Origin: Candidatus Zymogenaceae bacterium | GTDB taxonomy: Bacteria > Desulfobacterota > Zymogenia > Zymogenales > Zymogenaceae | Length of the DNA: 64,000 nt | Assembly: GCA_016933535.1 (NCBI GenBank) | Contig: JAFGAS010000074.1 | Coordinates: 96,856-160,855 of the forward strand | Reading direction: 5' to 3' | Shown here: piece by piece, positions 63,669 to 64,000 of the stretch | How the letters are laid out: every line of letters starts with the position of its first letter | Numbering within the stretch: the stretch's first letter is position 1 | Notes under the pieces: model-generated | The model's input: the letters and a program-made list of their open reading frames with translations, nothing else | Told to the model about the DNA's origin: nothing | The model's database searches: none | Program-made: the position numbers and the translations under genes

Positions 63669-64000
63669 TTAGGGCCCCTGTCGCGGGTCGTGATGCTGCT
63701 GCCGGTCGCGTTCCGGGAATTCCGTTTCCGGCTTTTCATGGCCGAAATGGATCTCCTCCACGTCCTTGGTGAAGAGCAGCAGCACGTCCCCGTCCTTGAC
63801 CATGAACGACTTCGGGGTGGTGATGCCCCTGGTCACGTAGTCGATGACGATCTGGTCGTCGATGTGGGTGACCGTCCCGTCCCGGGATACCACGGCACCG
63901 TCAAACTTGCCGGCCGTGTCCGAATGGGGGATGGAGATGAACTCGAGCATCTCCATTTCACCGATGCTGCCGGAAAACTTCAGCGCGCCGGCCGGCACCG
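63669..64000 (-). CDS. Unknown protein, 5' end beyond the window
   Basis: The last 110 or so residues of a frame that is open to the window edge. It contains 'LEFISIPHSDTAGKFDGAVVSRDGTVTHIDDQIV', beta-rich, and a polar tail ending 'RQQHHDPRQGP'. A terminator follows. No family recognised; the true start cannot be seen. Confidence 0.5.
   Translation of the reverse strand, partial: VPAGALKFSGSIGEMEMLEFISIPHSDTAGKFDGAVVSRDGTVTHIDDQIVIDYVTRGITTPKSFMVKDGDVLLLFTKDVEEIHFGHEKPETEFPERDRQQHHDPRQGP

Noticed and set aside
1..64000. CRISPR arrays, insertion sequences or transposases.
   Set aside because: No regularly spaced identical repeats and no transposase-like protein were found; the regular 39-bp and 372-bp repeats lie inside coding sequences.

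Overview
The window reads as bacterial chromosome from a Gram-negative, probably anaerobic organism, most likely a Deltaproteobacterium (Desulfobacterota in the broad sense). This is inferred from gene content: an Rrf2-IscS-IscU-MnmA-FdhD sulfur cluster, a MetX-MetW pair, an oxygen-sensitive 4-hydroxybutyryl-CoA dehydratase-like Fe-S/flavin enzyme, an MglA-like GTPase, several MJ0042-type zinc-ribbon proteins and lipoproteins. No rRNA, tRNA or CRISPR array was recognised. Base composition rises visibly towards the right end and falls in the tail-gene part of the phage-like region.

Layout. 0-6.3 kb (minus strand): ArsR regulator, hybrid histidine kinase, AbfD-like dehydratase, copper P-type ATPase. 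6.6-13.6 kb (plus): a long sulfur-handling gene train, Rrf2 regulator, cysteine desulfurase, IscU scaffold, tRNA 2-thiouridylase, FdhD sulfurtransferase, cysteine synthase, homoserine O-acetyltransferase and MetW. It links sulfur mobilisation, tRNA thiolation, molybdoenzyme maturation and Cys/Met synthesis. 13.8-20 kb: a small membrane protein, a 13-residue-repeat pentapeptide-like membrane protein, an acyltransferase, a CorA transporter with a terminator in its leader, and a crotonase-family enzyme.

20.1-35.9 kb (minus): a phage-like late module read right to left: scaffold-like, decoration-like and major capsid-like proteins, gpW-like joiner, head-tail adaptor, tail completion, tail tube-like, several tail/baseplate proteins, then lysis genes (M15 peptidase, holin-like and lipoprotein). 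It has no integrase, replication genes or recognisable tape measure, and three long stretches without genes. A secreted four-repeat protein sits between two of these stretches. The packaging genes (HTH protein, small protein, large terminase, portal) lie 22.7 kb away at 58.6-61.8 kb on the same strand, separated by ordinary chromosomal genes.

36-58.5 kb: nitroreductase, SHOCT protein, a DUF262/DUF1524 (GmrSD-like) defence protein, an XRE repressor divergent from a small HTH protein that is a clear paralogue of the one heading the packaging module, an LCP-family protein, a lipoprotein, zinc-ribbon proteins, purB, purF followed at once by an MglA-like GTPase-TPR fusion, a 2,028-residue PAS-array protein without a kinase domain, a DUF2892 protein, and an NfeD-slipin pair. 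61.9-64 kb: glutamyl-tRNA synthetase and the end of an unknown gene.

The most interesting observation is the dispersed phage-like element: packaging locus, head/tail/lysis locus and a repressor-type switch locus, tied together by two homologous HTH proteins. A domesticated prophage or a gene-transfer-agent-like system is one reading; a prophage broken by rearrangement, or two unrelated remnants, are the alternatives.
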